A stretch of 64,000 nt of DNA from positions 992,001-1,056,000 of the forward strand of contig NZ_JACIEM010000001.1 in assembly GCF_014196845.1 (NCBI RefSeq), read 5' to 3'. Below are positions 9,394-26,065 of the stretch, one piece after another. This stretch comes from Aurantimonas endophytica (GTDB taxonomy: Bacteria > Pseudomonadota > Alphaproteobacteria > Rhizobiales > Rhizobiaceae). The notes under the pieces are model-generated. The model searched no databases and was not told where the DNA came from. It worked only from the letters and a program-made list of their open reading frames with translations. Position 1 is the first letter of the stretch. Each line of letters starts with the position of its first letter. The position numbers and the translations under genes were made by a program.

Positions 9394-10829
9394 TCAGTTG
9401 GGCAGGTCGGCCAGGCCGAAGCCGGGCGACGGGGCCGGCCGCGGCTTGACCCGGGCCGGAACGACCAGCGGACCCAGCGCGGCAAGCGTTAGGAACAGCA
9501 GGCCAATCTCGAAATGGTAGACGACGCCGTAGGCGGCGGCCGGTCCGCTGAAGGCGGCGCCGAGCCAGCCCGCATCGGCGAGCAGGCCGACACCGTCGCG
9601 CAGGAAACCGCCAAAGGCGACGGCAAGGCCGAGGGCCATAGCCTGGACGGCGCCCCAGGCGCCGAGCACGAGGCCGCTGCGGCCCTCGCCGGCGATGCCC
9701 ATCGCGGCGATCAGCATCGACACCGAGAACAGGCCGGCGCCGAGACCGATCCCGGCGGTGCCGGCGCAGAACAGGCCGACCGAGCCGAACGGCGCCGAGA
9801 GGATGACGGCGGAGAAGCCCGGCAGCCCGAGCATCAGGCCGACGGCGGCGACGACATAGACGTTGCCACCGCGGGCAAGAACTCGCGCGGCAACGAGATA
9901 GCCGGCGAAGCTGCCGGCCGCGAACAGCGCCGTCAGCAGCGTCGTCGAGCCGACCCGCATGCCGAGCACCTCGCCGCCATAGGGCTCGAGCAGGATGTCC
10001 TGCATCCCGAAGGCCGCCGTGCCGAAGGCCAGCGTCACCAATAGCCGCATCAGGCCCGGCTCGGCGGCGAGCGAGGCGATCGCCTCGCGCAGCTTCGGCT
10101 TTTCGGGCGGCGCGGTATCCGGCCCGATGTCGCGCCGCCGCGGCTCCTGCTTCCAGATCGCGATGGCGGTCAGCGCGCAGGTGATGATCGCCGACCAGTT
10201 GAGGATCTGGATGAGGCGGAGCGGTGTGAAATCCGCCAGCAACTGGCCGATCACCACGGCGCCGACGAACATGCCGAGCAGCAGCGTCGTATAGAGCATG
10301 GCGACGACGCGGGGCCGCTTCTCGGGCGGCGCCAGATCCATCGCCAGCGCCAGACCCGCCGTCTGCACCGTGTGCATGCCGGCACCGACCATCAGGAAGG
10401 CCAGCGCCATGCCGGCTTCGCCGAAACCGTCGGTGCCCGGCATGTCCTCGGCGATGATCAGCAGCGAGACGGGCATGAGCGTCAGGCCGCCGAACTGTAT
10501 CAGCGACCCGAACCAGATATACGGCACCCGCCGCCAGCCGAGATAGGACCGGTGGTTGTCCGACTTGAAGCCGATCAGCGCCCGCGCCGGGGCGGAGATC
10601 AGCGGCAGCGCCATGGCCACCGCGATCACCGACAGCGGAATGCCGAGCTCGACCGCCATCACGCGGTTCAGCGTGCCGCCGAGCAGCACCAGCGTCAGGC
10701 CGACCGAGACCTGGAACAGCGACAACCGCAACAGCCGACCGAGCGGCAGGTCCGTCGCCGCCGCATCGGCGAACGGCATCAGCGCCCGGGTGAAGGCGCC
10801 GAATTCGAAGCGGTTGCGGACGATCTCGG

Positions 10830-10833
<4 letters not shown>
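9394..10833 (-). CDS. lhaA: LhaA/PucC-family light-harvesting 1 assembly transporter
   Basis: This 479-aa MFS-fold protein (BCD family, 12 hydrophobic spans) belongs to the LhaA/PucC group that aids insertion of light-harvesting antenna and may deliver bacteriochlorophyll. Typical stretches are GGTLNRVMAVELGIP near the start, and FGMQDILLEPYGGEV and LGAWGAVQAMALG in the second half. The start codon overlaps the bchM stop by 4 nt. Position between bchM and puhA is the classical lhaA position, distinguishing it from the second family member downstream of bchG. Confidence 0.93.
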
Positions 10834-16153
<5,320 letters not shown>

Positions 16154-16182
<29 letters not shown>

Positions 16183-17713
16183 AGAGCGTCTCCACGGTGA
16201 TCCGGGACAGACCACGTTCGGCTGCGAAGCGTTCGGTGTTGCGGCGGGCCTTGCCGCGCACGAAGAAGGGGATCTTGCGGAGCTCGGCCTCGGCGTCCTC
16301 GCCCCAGCCGGCGGCCTCCAGCGTCGCCGCCTCGGCCTGCGCAGCGGCCGGCGCGACCGCCTCGACCCGCTCGCCGGCGCCCAGATGCGACGGGCGCGCC
16401 GCGTCGTTGAACTCGAAATCGTCGCGGAACATGCCGAGCAGGTGCTCCTCGAGCCCCATGACCAGCGGATGCACGAACGTGTCCCAGAGGACGTTGGCGC
16501 CCTCGAACCCCATCTGCGGCGAGTGGCGGGCCGGATAGTCCTGGACGTGGACAGGCGCCGAGATCACCGCGCAGCCGATCCCGAGCCGCTTGGCGATGTG
16601 GCGCTCCATCTGCGTGCCGAGCACGAGTTCCGGCTGCAGCGCCGCGATCGCTTCCTCGACCTCGAGATAGTCGTCGGTGATCAGCGCGGTGAGGCCATGT
16701 GCCTCACCGACGACCCTCACCTCGCGCGCGAACTCCCGCGAGTAAGTGCCTAATCCAACAAGCGTAAAGCCGAACTCCTCGGTCACCATCCGTGCGGCGG
16801 CGATGGCGTGGGTCGCGTCGCCGAAGACGAAGACGCGCTTGCCGGTGAGATAGCTGGAATCGACCGACCGCGAGAACCACGGCAACCGCGTCTCGGGCAG
16901 CGACGTTTCGGCATCGATGCCGGCCAATTGCCGGACTTCTGCGATGAACTCCTGCGTCGCGCCGACGCCGATGGGCACGACCGTGGTGAATGCCTGGCCG
17001 AAGCTCCGCTTCAGCCACCTTGCGGCGACGCCGGCAATCTCGGGATAGAGGACGACGTTGAAATCCGCCTCGCCGAGCCGCGCGAGGTCCGCCGGCGAGG
17101 CGCCGAGCGGCGCGACCACCCCGACATCGACGCCGAGGGAGGCGAGCAGCGTGCGGATCTCGGCGAGATCGTCGCGATGCCGGAAGCCGAGCGCCGTCGG
17201 CCCGAGGATGTTGCAGAGCGGGCGCCGGCGCGCCGGCCGTTCCGGAGCCGTCGATCCGTCCGCCGAAGCGGGCGGCGCGGCAAGCGTGCGCACCAGCTGG
17301 TAGAAGGTCTCCGCCGCGCCCCAGTTTTCCTTGCGCTGGTAGGACGGCAGCTCGAGCGCGATCACCGGCACCGGCAGGCCGGCTGCCTTGGCGAGGCCGC
17401 CCGGATCGTCCTGGATCAGCTCGGCGGTGCAGGAGGCACCGACCAGCATCGCCTCGGGGCGGAAGCGCTCATAGGCCTCGCGTAGCGTCGTTTGGAACAG
17501 CGCCGCCGTGTCGGATCCGAGATCGCGGGCCTCGAAGGTCGTGTAGGTCACCGGCGGGCGCTTGTCGCGCCGCTCGATCATGGTGAACAGGAGGTCGGCG
17601 TAGGTGTCGCCCTGCGGCGCGTGCAGGACGTAGTGGACGCCCTCCATCGCGGTGGCGATGCGCATGGCCCCGACATGCGGTGGTCCCTCATAGGTCCAGA
17701 CGGTGAGTTGCAT
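16154..17713 (-). CDS. bchB: Dark-operative protochlorophyllide reductase subunit B
   Basis: BchB (519 aa) forms the NifDK-like catalytic heterotetramer with BchN and reduces ring D of protochlorophyllide. The N terminus [18 protein letters not shown] is diagnostic. Asp36, the unusual non-Cys ligand of the NB cluster, is present. The small C-terminal domain (about 460-515, with [12 protein letters not shown]) is also present. It starts 11 nt after the bchN stop with GAGGGAGGC upstream. Confidence 0.97.
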
Positions 17714-17724
17714 CGCCGCCTCCC

Positions 17725-19584
<1,860 letters not shown>

Positions 19585-19741
19585 TCAAAAAACTTTACAC
19601 CGGACTGTCATCCGGGCGTTGCAATCGCCCCGCGATTGAGAGACATTTATTTGGAGGAAAAACAAAAAGCTTCGTCAGGCGCCACGACTGCTGGCACCCG
19701 GCCATAATTCGAAGTAATCGATGCGCCGGAGGGAGGAACCG

Positions 19742-20692
19742 ATGGCCGGGATTCTGCGTGAGAATGTGCCGGGTCGCGACCTCACCGCGGCTCGACCGCG
19801 CCGCCCGCTACCGTCAACTGAATTGGACACACGCCCCTCGCCCTCACCGTCCGGGGCCCGCGCCATGTCTCCACCGGAGAACGGCTGGGAGAACCGTCTC
19901 GCCCAGGCGATCGTGTCGATGGTGATCCCGCGGCTGTATGATGCCCACCGGATGCCGCGCGCCACGTCAGCGGCGGTCGCGACGCTCCGGCGACGGACCC
20001 ACGTCGACCGGATCGTCGGTCTCGTCCTGTCCGATCGCCATGAGGCGCAGTGGCAGTTTCTGGTCGACCTCGTCGAGGAGGGGCTCGACCTCGACGACAT
20101 CTTTCTTCACGTCATGGCGCCGACGATCCGGCAGATCGGAGTGCTTTGGGAGGAGGACAGGCTCAGCTTCGTCGACGTCACCACCAAATCTGCGCATCTG
20201 CAACAGATGATGCGCCGCATGGCGAGCGAACTCGCCGTCACGTCACAGCGAAGCACCCGGCGCCTGCTGCTCGCGCCCGTCCCGGGCGAGCAGCATACGT
20301 TCGGCCTGTTCGTGCTGGCGGAGATGTTCCTCAGGGCCGGCTGGGCGACGCTTGTCGAGCCGGCGGCGACATGGGAGGAACTGCACAATGATCTGGCGAC
20401 CCAGCAATTCGACGCGATCGGCCTCAGCGTCGGCAGCGAGCGGATGCTGGAGGGCATGGCCGGATCCGTCGCGTCGCTGCGCGCCGCCGCCCTTTCTCCC
20501 GACCTGCGGGTGTTTCTGGGCGGCTGGGCTTTCCAGGCGACCCAGGAACCGCTAGAGGGCTACGGTGCGGATCTGGTGGAGACGGATGCGCTTGCAGCCA
20601 TCGCCAAGGCGGATATGCTGTGCCCGCGTCGGGACTGCGCATTGAGCAGTTACCAGTCAATCCCGGAGGGACTTGGCATAGATAGCGGGTAA
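19742..20692 (+). CDS. ppaA: PpaA/AerR-type cobalamin-binding photosynthesis regulator
   Basis: This 316-aa protein has an Ala/Pro-rich N terminus, a helical cap (about 50-165) containing LWEEDRLSFVDVT, and a B12-binding Rossmann domain (about 170-300). The motif GEQHTFG (182-188), a variant of DxHxxG, provides the presumed axial His185. AerR/PpaA proteins bind cobalamin and modulate PpsR/CrtJ repression in response to light or redox. The ATG at 19742 follows GGAGGGAGGA; an earlier ATG at 19721 has no such site. The gene ends 1 nt before ppsR, the usual pairing. Confidence 0.9.
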   Translation: MAGILRENVPGRDLTAARPRRPLPSTELDTRPSPSPSGARAMSPPENGWENRLAQAIVSMVIPRLYDAHRMPRATSAAVATLRRRTHVDRIVGLVLSDRHEAQWQFLVDLVEEGLDLDDIFLHVMAPTIRQIGVLWEEDRLSFVDVTTKSAHLQQMMRRMASELAVTSQRSTRRLLLAPVPGEQHTFGLFVLAEMFLRAGWATLVEPAATWEELHNDLATQQFDAIGLSVGSERMLEGMAGSVASLRAAALSPDLRVFLGGWAFQATQEPLEGYGADLVETDALAAIAKADMLCPRRDCALSSYQSIPEGLGIDSG

Positions 20693-20693
20693 C

Positions 20694-22133
20694 ATGGGAA
20701 TCAATTACTCCAATTCCGGCAGCGCCTTCTCGGACCCGGGCCGATCCTTCGCGAATCTCGAAGCAACGCTCGTCGCCAACATGGTGACGGCATCGACCGA
20801 CATTGCCCTTCTGATCGACGTCAAGGGTGTCATCGCCGACGTCGCTGTCCGCGATGCGGAGCTTTTCGGCGACGTGCCTGCGAGCTGGATCGGCAAGGCC
20901 TTCGCCGACGTCGTGACGGTCGAGTGTCGCGCGAAGGTCGGCCGGATGCTCAGCGACGGCAACCCGAGCGAGGCGGCGCCGCGCCGCGAGATCAACCACC
21001 CCATGCCCGGCGGTCCGGACCTGCCGATCAGCTACGCTATGCTCTCGCTGACCAGGGACGGCGCGCGTCTTGCCCTCGGCCGCGATCTTCGCACCATCTC
21101 GATCCTGCAGCAGAAGCTGGTCGAGACGCAGCTGGCGATGGAGAGCGACTACGCCCGGCTGCAGAATGCCGAGTCCCAGTACCGCGTCTTCTTCGATACC
21201 TCTTCCGACCCGATCATCATTGCCGACGCGGCCAGCGGCAAGATCCTCGAAGCCAATTCGGCGGCGCGGCGGATGCTGGAGAGCGACGGCCGCCAGATTG
21301 CCGGCGCCTCGGTTGAATCGCTGTTCGCCGAGCGAAGCGTCCGGGACCTCGACAGGCTCGTTGCCGCAGCCCGAGCCTCCGGCGATATCGAGATCGCCGA
21401 TCTCGCGCTTCGGGATGATGACAGCGCAACCGGCATTTCCGCCCGTTTCTATCGCCAGCATGGCGCGACGCGGCTTTCCATCCGCTTCGGACGCAACGGC
21501 ACCGACAGCCTGTCGCCCGGTGCACACGACCTGATAGCCAAGGCTGGGCGCGAGCTGCCGGACGCGATCGTCGTGGTCGACAGCGATCTGAAGATCGTAG
21601 CGGCGAACGAGAGTTTTCTTGATCTTGCCGAGATCGCCACCGGGCGCCAGGCAACCGGCAAGTCGTTGGGTGACATCATCGGCCGGCGCGGCGTTGAGAT
21701 GGCCGTGGTCAAGACGGCGGTGGAGGCCGAGGGGGTCGTGCGGAGCTTTTCCACCGTGCTCCACACCCAGCACGGCGGGGCGGTCGACGTCGAACTCAGC
21801 GGGTCGATCCTGAAGGAGAGCGGCCAGCAATTCTACGGCTTCTCGCTGCGCCGGGCGGCGCGCGCGCCCCAGCTTGCCTCCGCCACGCAGCCCTTGCGCT
21901 CGGCCAACGACATGACCGGACTGGTCGGACGGGTGCCGCTGCGCGAGATCGTCCGCGAGACCGCCGACATCATCGAGCAGCTGTGCATCGAGGCAGCGCT
22001 CGACCTGACCCGCAACAACCGTGCCTCGGCGGCCGAGATGCTCGGCCTTAGCCGCCAGAGCCTCTATTCCAAGCTCCGCCGCTACGGTATCGGCGACCCC
22101 TCCCCCGATGCGGGCGAGGATCCGGCGAACTAG
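20694..22133 (+). CDS. ppsR: Transcriptional repressor PpsR/CrtJ
   Basis: PpsR (479 aa) represses bch, crt and puc genes under oxygen. Visible are an N-terminal PAS-like domain (about 20-130), a Gln-containing helix (about 135-165), two PAS domains (about 165-270 and 285-400), and a C-terminal Fis-type helix-turn-helix (about 435-470, NRASAAEMLGLSRQSLYSKL). The HTH-region cysteine (LCIEAAL) is present. I see no cysteine in the first PAS region corresponding to the second redox Cys of Rhodobacter PpsR. Gene order ppaA-ppsR is conserved in purple bacteria. Confidence 0.95.
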   Translation: MGINYSNSGSAFSDPGRSFANLEATLVANMVTASTDIALLIDVKGVIADVAVRDAELFGDVPASWIGKAFADVVTVECRAKVGRMLSDGNPSEAAPRREINHPMPGGPDLPISYAMLSLTRDGARLALGRDLRTISILQQKLVETQLAMESDYARLQNAESQYRVFFDTSSDPIIIADAASGKILEANSAARRMLESDGRQIAGASVESLFAERSVRDLDRLVAAARASGDIEIADLALRDDDSATGISARFYRQHGATRLSIRFGRNGTDSLSPGAHDLIAKAGRELPDAIVVVDSDLKIVAANESFLDLAEIATGRQATGKSLGDIIGRRGVEMAVVKTAVEAEGVVRSFSTVLHTQHGGAVDVELSGSILKESGQQFYGFSLRRAARAPQLASATQPLRSANDMTGLVGRVPLREIVRETADIIEQLCIEAALDLTRNNRASAAEMLGLSRQSLYSKLRRYGIGDPSPDAGEDPAN

Positions 22134-22206
22134 CGCCGAGTGCTGCGGCGTGGCCATGTCGTCGCCGCAAGCGTAAGCGCAGCCTGTCAGTAGGCCGAGA
22201 CTGATG

Positions 22207-22224
22207 TGTCAAGATTGATTGACA
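22207..22224. promoter_or_regulatory. PpsR/CrtJ-type operator in front of bchG
   Basis: TGTCAAGATTGATTGACA is a perfect palindrome matching TGT-N12-ACA; with one more base each side the arms are GTGTCAA and TTGACAC. The right arm TTGACA is also a consensus -35. A 17-bp spacer leads to a poor -10 (TAGCCT, 22242-22247), placing the start point at about the bchG ATG. Confidence 0.85.
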
Positions 22225-22253
22225 CAACGCGGGCGCCCGCATAGCCTCTGGTC

Positions 22254-23174
22254 ATGAGCCGCCTGACCCTCGACGCAACCCGGCAGACGCGTCCGACCGC
22301 CTCGGCGGCGCTCGAACTGTTGAAACCCATCACCTGGTTCGCCCCGATGTGGGCATTCGGCTGCGGTGCCATCTCGGCCCGCTCCTCGGCGCTCTCCGAC
22401 GGGACCGCAGTCTTCTGGATCGTCATCGCCGGGATCGTCCTGTCCGGCCCGCTGCTCTGCGGGGCCAGCCAGGCTGTCAACGACTGGTTCGACCGGCATG
22501 TCGACGCGATCAACGAACCGCAGCGGCCGATCCCCTCCGGCCGCATGCCCGGGCGCTCCGGGCTTTATCTGGCCATCCTGTGGACCGGGCTGTCCCTCGT
22601 CGTGGCGGCCTTGCTCGGCCCCTGGGTGCTGGCGGCTTCGATCGCCGGCTGCGCCCTGGCGTGGGCCTACAGCGCGCCGCCGTTCCGCCTCAAGCGCAAC
22701 GGCTGGTGGGGCAACGCCGCCGTGGCGATCGCCTATGAGGGCCTCGCCTGGTTCACCGGCGCGGCGGTGGTCGCCGGCGGCCTCCCCGACGGAGGGATCA
22801 TCCTGCTGGCCGTCCTTTACAGCATCGGCGCCCACGGCATCATGACCCTCAACGACTTCAAGTCGGTGGAAGGCGATACGGCGCTCGGCGTCCGCACCCT
22901 GCCGGTGCAATACGGCGTGACCACTGCCGCGATCCTCGCCTGCGTCGTCATGCTGATGCCGCAACTGCTCGTCGTGGCGCTGCTCTTCCTCTGGTCCGCG
23001 CCGATCTACTCGCTCACCGTGGCCGCACTGATCGGGGCCCAGCTGGTGCTGATGCGCCGGTTGCTCGCCGCGCCGCGGGAGCGAGCCCCCTGGTACAACG
23101 CCACCGGCACCAGCCTCTATGTCGCCGGCATGATGGTCGCGGCCTTCGCCGTCAGCAGCGTGATCGGAGGCTGA
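22254..23174 (+). CDS. bchG: Bacteriochlorophyll synthase (prenyltransferase)
   Basis: BchG (306 aa) esterifies bacteriochlorophyllide a with geranylgeranyl diphosphate. It is a UbiA-family protein with about eight to nine spans. The first Asp-rich motif NDWFDRHVDAINEPQRPIPSGR is at 76-97 (quoted here in two parts: NDWFDRHVDAINEP and QRPIPSGR). The second, NDFKSVEGD, is near 200. An in-frame TAG at 22242 rules out an upstream start, and no Shine-Dalgarno is seen. It heads the bchG-bch2-bchP operon. Confidence 0.97.
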   Translation: MSRLTLDATRQTRPTASAALELLKPITWFAPMWAFGCGAISARSSALSDGTAVFWIVIAGIVLSGPLLCGASQAVNDWFDRHVDAINEPQRPIPSGRMPGRSGLYLAILWTGLSLVVAALLGPWVLAASIAGCALAWAYSAPPFRLKRNGWWGNAAVAIAYEGLAWFTGAAVVAGGLPDGGIILLAVLYSIGAHGIMTLNDFKSVEGDTALGVRTLPVQYGVTTAAILACVVMLMPQLLVVALLFLWSAPIYSLTVAALIGAQLVLMRRLLAAPRERAPWYNATGTSLYVAGMMVAAFAVSSVIGG

Positions 23175-23179
23175 AGGCG

Positions 23180-24508
23180 ATGGGGCTGTCATGGTTGCAG
23201 ATCGTCCGCCTCGCCCTCGTCCAGACGGCACTGGGCGCGATGGTCGTGCTGACCACGGCAACGTTGAACCGCGTCATGGTGGTGGAACTGGCGCTGCCGG
23301 CAATGCTACCCGGCGCGTTGGTCGCGCTGCATTATGCGGTGCAGATGCTGCGACCCCGCTTCGGCCACGGCGCCGATGGCGGCCGGCGGCGCACGCCCTG
23401 GATCATCGGCGGCATGGTCGTGCTGGCGGTCGGAACGGTAGGCGCCTCTGCTGCGACAGCGCTCATGTCCGTCTCGACGCTCGCCGGGACGATGGCCGCG
23501 GCCTTCGCTTTCCTGCTGATCGGGGCGGGCGTCGGCGCCGCCGGCACCAACCTCCTCACCCTCGTCGCCACCAGCGTTGCCCCCGACCGCCGCGCGCCGG
23601 CCGCGACGCTGATATGGATCATGATGATCGCCGGCTTCGCCGTGACGACCGGCGCCGCCGGCGGCTTTCTCGATCCCTACTCGCCGCTGCGGTTGGTCGT
23701 CGTCACCGCCGTCGTGGCCGGCGCGGCCCTGGTCCTGGCTGTCGCCGCCGTGCAAGGCATCGAGCCGGCTTCTCCCGCCGCCCGGCTTAACGAGCCGCAG
23801 GCAAGGCCGGCGTTCCGCCAGGCGTTCGGTGAAGTCTGGCGGGAGCGGCAGACGCGGCGCTTCACCATCTTCGTCTTCGTGTCGATGCTCGCCTACAGCG
23901 CGCAGGACCTCATCCTCGAGCCCTTCGCCGGCCTCGTCTTCGCCATGACCCCGGGCGGGACGACCCGCTTGTCGAGCGTCCAGCACGGCGGCGTGGTCAT
24001 CGGCATGGTGCTGGTGGCCCTCGCCGGCGCCCTTCTCTCGCGCCGCTTTCCCGGGCTCCTGCGCGGTTTCTGCGTGCTCGGCTGCGTCGGCTCCGCCGCC
24101 AGCCTGGCAATGCTCGCCACCGCCAGTGGCGCGCCGGACGGCTTTCCGCTGCATGAGACGGTGTTCGCGCTCGGCGTTTCCAACGGCGTCTTCGCGGTGG
24201 CGGCGATCGGGTCGATGATGGCGCTCGCCGGGGACGGCAAGAAGGCCCGGGAGGGCGTCCGGATGGGCCTCTGGGGCGCGGCGCAGGCAATTGCCTTCGG
24301 TGCCGGCGGCTTTGCCGGAACCGTCCTCGTCGATGCGGCAACGGCCATCGTCGGTCGGTCCGACGCGGCCTACGGCATCGTCTTCGGCCTGGAAGCGATC
24401 CTGTTCCTCATATCGGCAGCGCTCGCACTCGGCGCGATATCGGTGGCGGGGTCGCACCGGGTTCCCAAAGCGGCGAGCGCCGGCAACGACCGGGCGGTGG
24501 CGGCATGA
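23180..24508 (+). CDS. bch2: Second PucC/LhaA-family (BCD) MFS transporter
   Basis: This 442-aa MFS-fold protein shares TTATLNRVMVVELALPAM at the N terminus and SAQDLILEPFAGLVF and MGLWGAAQAIAFG later with LhaA. Its position between bchG and bchP corresponds to orf428/bch2 of Rhodobacter. Family members are thought to handle bacteriochlorophyll or its intermediates during antenna assembly; the specific role of this one is not known. The start follows GGAGGCTGAAGGCG, 5 nt after the bchG stop, and the stop overlaps bchP by 4 nt. Confidence 0.88.
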   Translation: MGLSWLQIVRLALVQTALGAMVVLTTATLNRVMVVELALPAMLPGALVALHYAVQMLRPRFGHGADGGRRRTPWIIGGMVVLAVGTVGASAATALMSVSTLAGTMAAAFAFLLIGAGVGAAGTNLLTLVATSVAPDRRAPAATLIWIMMIAGFAVTTGAAGGFLDPYSPLRLVVVTAVVAGAALVLAVAAVQGIEPASPAARLNEPQARPAFRQAFGEVWRERQTRRFTIFVFVSMLAYSAQDLILEPFAGLVFAMTPGGTTRLSSVQHGGVVIGMVLVALAGALLSRRFPGLLRGFCVLGCVGSAASLAMLATASGAPDGFPLHETVFALGVSNGVFAVAAIGSMMALAGDGKKAREGVRMGLWGAAQAIAFGAGGFAGTVLVDAATAIVGRSDAAYGIVFGLEAILFLISAALALGAISVAGSHRVPKAASAGNDRAVAA

Positions 24509-25719
24509 GCACGTCGGGAGGCGGTATGGACAGCGCGGATGTCGTGGTGGTCGGCGGCGGGCCCGCGGGGGCAACCGCCGCGGAGATGCTGGCGCGGGCC
24601 GGCCGATCCGTCGTGCTGCTCGACCGAGACGGGCGGATCAAGCCATGCGGCGGGGCGATCCCGCCGCGGCTGGTTGGCGACTTCGACATCCCTTCCGAAC
24701 TGATCGTGGCACGCATCGGCTCGGCCCGGATGGTTGCCCCGTCGCAACGGCGCGTCCCGATGCCGATCGAGGACGGCGGCTATGTCGGCATGGTCGATCG
24801 CGAACATTTCGACGAGTGGCTGCGCGTCCGCGCCGCCGCCGCCGGGGCGCGGCGCCTCACCGGCACCTTCGAGCAGATCGAGCGGGATGCCGACGGCGGC
24901 GCGGTCGTGCGCTACCGTGCGCCCGGTCTCGCCAAAGATGCAGCGTCCGGCGCGATCGCGGCGCGGCTGGTGATCGGCGCCGACGGCGCCCGTTCCGCTG
25001 TCGGCCGGCAGAACATCAAAGGCGCCGACCGGATGAAGTTCGTCTTCGCCTATCACGAGATCGTCCGGTCGCCTGTCGCGGGCGAGGCCGATTTCGATTC
25101 ACGCCGCTGCGACGTGTATTACCAGGGGGTGATCTCGCCGGATTTCTACGGCTGGGTCTTCCCGCACGGTGCGACCGCCAGCATCGGCACCGGTAGCGCC
25201 GAAAAGGGTTATGGTCTGCGTCCGGCCGTGGCACGGCTCAGAGCCGCCACCGGACTCGACCGGGTGGAGACGATCCGCCGGGAAGGCGCGCCGATCCCGC
25301 TGAAACCGCTCAGGCGATGGGATAATGGCCGCGACGTGATCCTCGCCGGCGACGCCGCCGGGGTCGTGGCGCCAGCCTCGGGGGAAGGCATCTATTACGC
25401 CATGATCAGCGCAAGGATGGTCGCCGAGGCCGGCCTCGCATTCCTTGCCACCGGCGACGCCAGAGCGCTTTCAACGGCACGCAAGGTCTTCATGCGGGAG
25501 CACGGACGCGTGTTCTGGATCCTCGGCATCATGCAAACCTTCTGGTACCGTTCCGACCGCCAGCGCGAACGCTTCGTGGCCATCTGCCGCGACAAGGACG
25601 TGCAGCGCCTGACGTGGGAGGCCTACATGAACAAGAAGCTTGTGCGCGCACGACCCGCGGCCCACATCAAGATCTTCTTCAAGGATCTCGCGCACCTGCT
25701 TCGCCTGGTATCGCCCTGA
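24505..25719 (+). CDS. bchP: Geranylgeranyl reductase (bacteriochlorophyll)
   Basis: BchP (404 aa) is a flavoprotein that saturates three double bonds of the geranylgeranyl tail to phytyl. The FAD motif GGGPAGATAAE lies near residue 17. DRDGRIKPCGGAIPP, IGADGARSAVG and a C-terminal GDAAGVVAPASGEGIYYA follow. The first ATG overlaps bch2; a second at 24526 has GGGAGG just upstream and gives MDSADVVVVGG, so either may be used. It is the last photosynthesis gene recognised in the window. Confidence 0.96.
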   Translation: MSTSGGGMDSADVVVVGGGPAGATAAEMLARAGRSVVLLDRDGRIKPCGGAIPPRLVGDFDIPSELIVARIGSARMVAPSQRRVPMPIEDGGYVGMVDREHFDEWLRVRAAAAGARRLTGTFEQIERDADGGAVVRYRAPGLAKDAASGAIAARLVIGADGARSAVGRQNIKGADRMKFVFAYHEIVRSPVAGEADFDSRRCDVYYQGVISPDFYGWVFPHGATASIGTGSAEKGYGLRPAVARLRAATGLDRVETIRREGAPIPLKPLRRWDNGRDVILAGDAAGVVAPASGEGIYYAMISARMVAEAGLAFLATGDARALSTARKVFMREHGRVFWILGIMQTFWYRSDRQRERFVAICRDKDVQRLTWEAYMNKKLVRARPAAHIKIFFKDLAHLLRLVSP

Positions 25720-26065
25720 TCGAAAAAACTCGGCTCGTCGTCGAGGATCCGGCGCCGTCGCGTCGGCCGCCGCGTGGCACATCACGCGCCGGCCTTGCGT
25801 CCTTCCCCCGCCGATGCCTTGCCTCCTTCGTCCGAGCAAACGACGCGACCGACTTGGGCGCCGGCTTTTCAGGCAGTGATCAAAACCTCGTAATAACGCC
25901 GCTGGTGACCCTTAGTTATCGCGGCCGCACCGCACAGACACCGCCCCCTGACCGGCGGAGCGAACTTGCTGATACCCATGGACGGATTACAATCCCCCTG
26001 GAAATTCTAAGATGTATTGGGCAATGACATCGTAACGTCCCCTCCGTCGCAGGCTCGCTGATTCG
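25720..26065. other. Spacer between bchP and the MocR-type gene; no gene seen
   Basis: No coding frame with support was found in these 346 nt. An imperfect 21-bp palindrome, GATGTATTGGGCAATGACATC (26011-26031, written in parts GATGTATTG / GG / CAATGACATC), lies 34 nt before the next ATG and could be an autoregulatory site. Confidence 0.4.
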
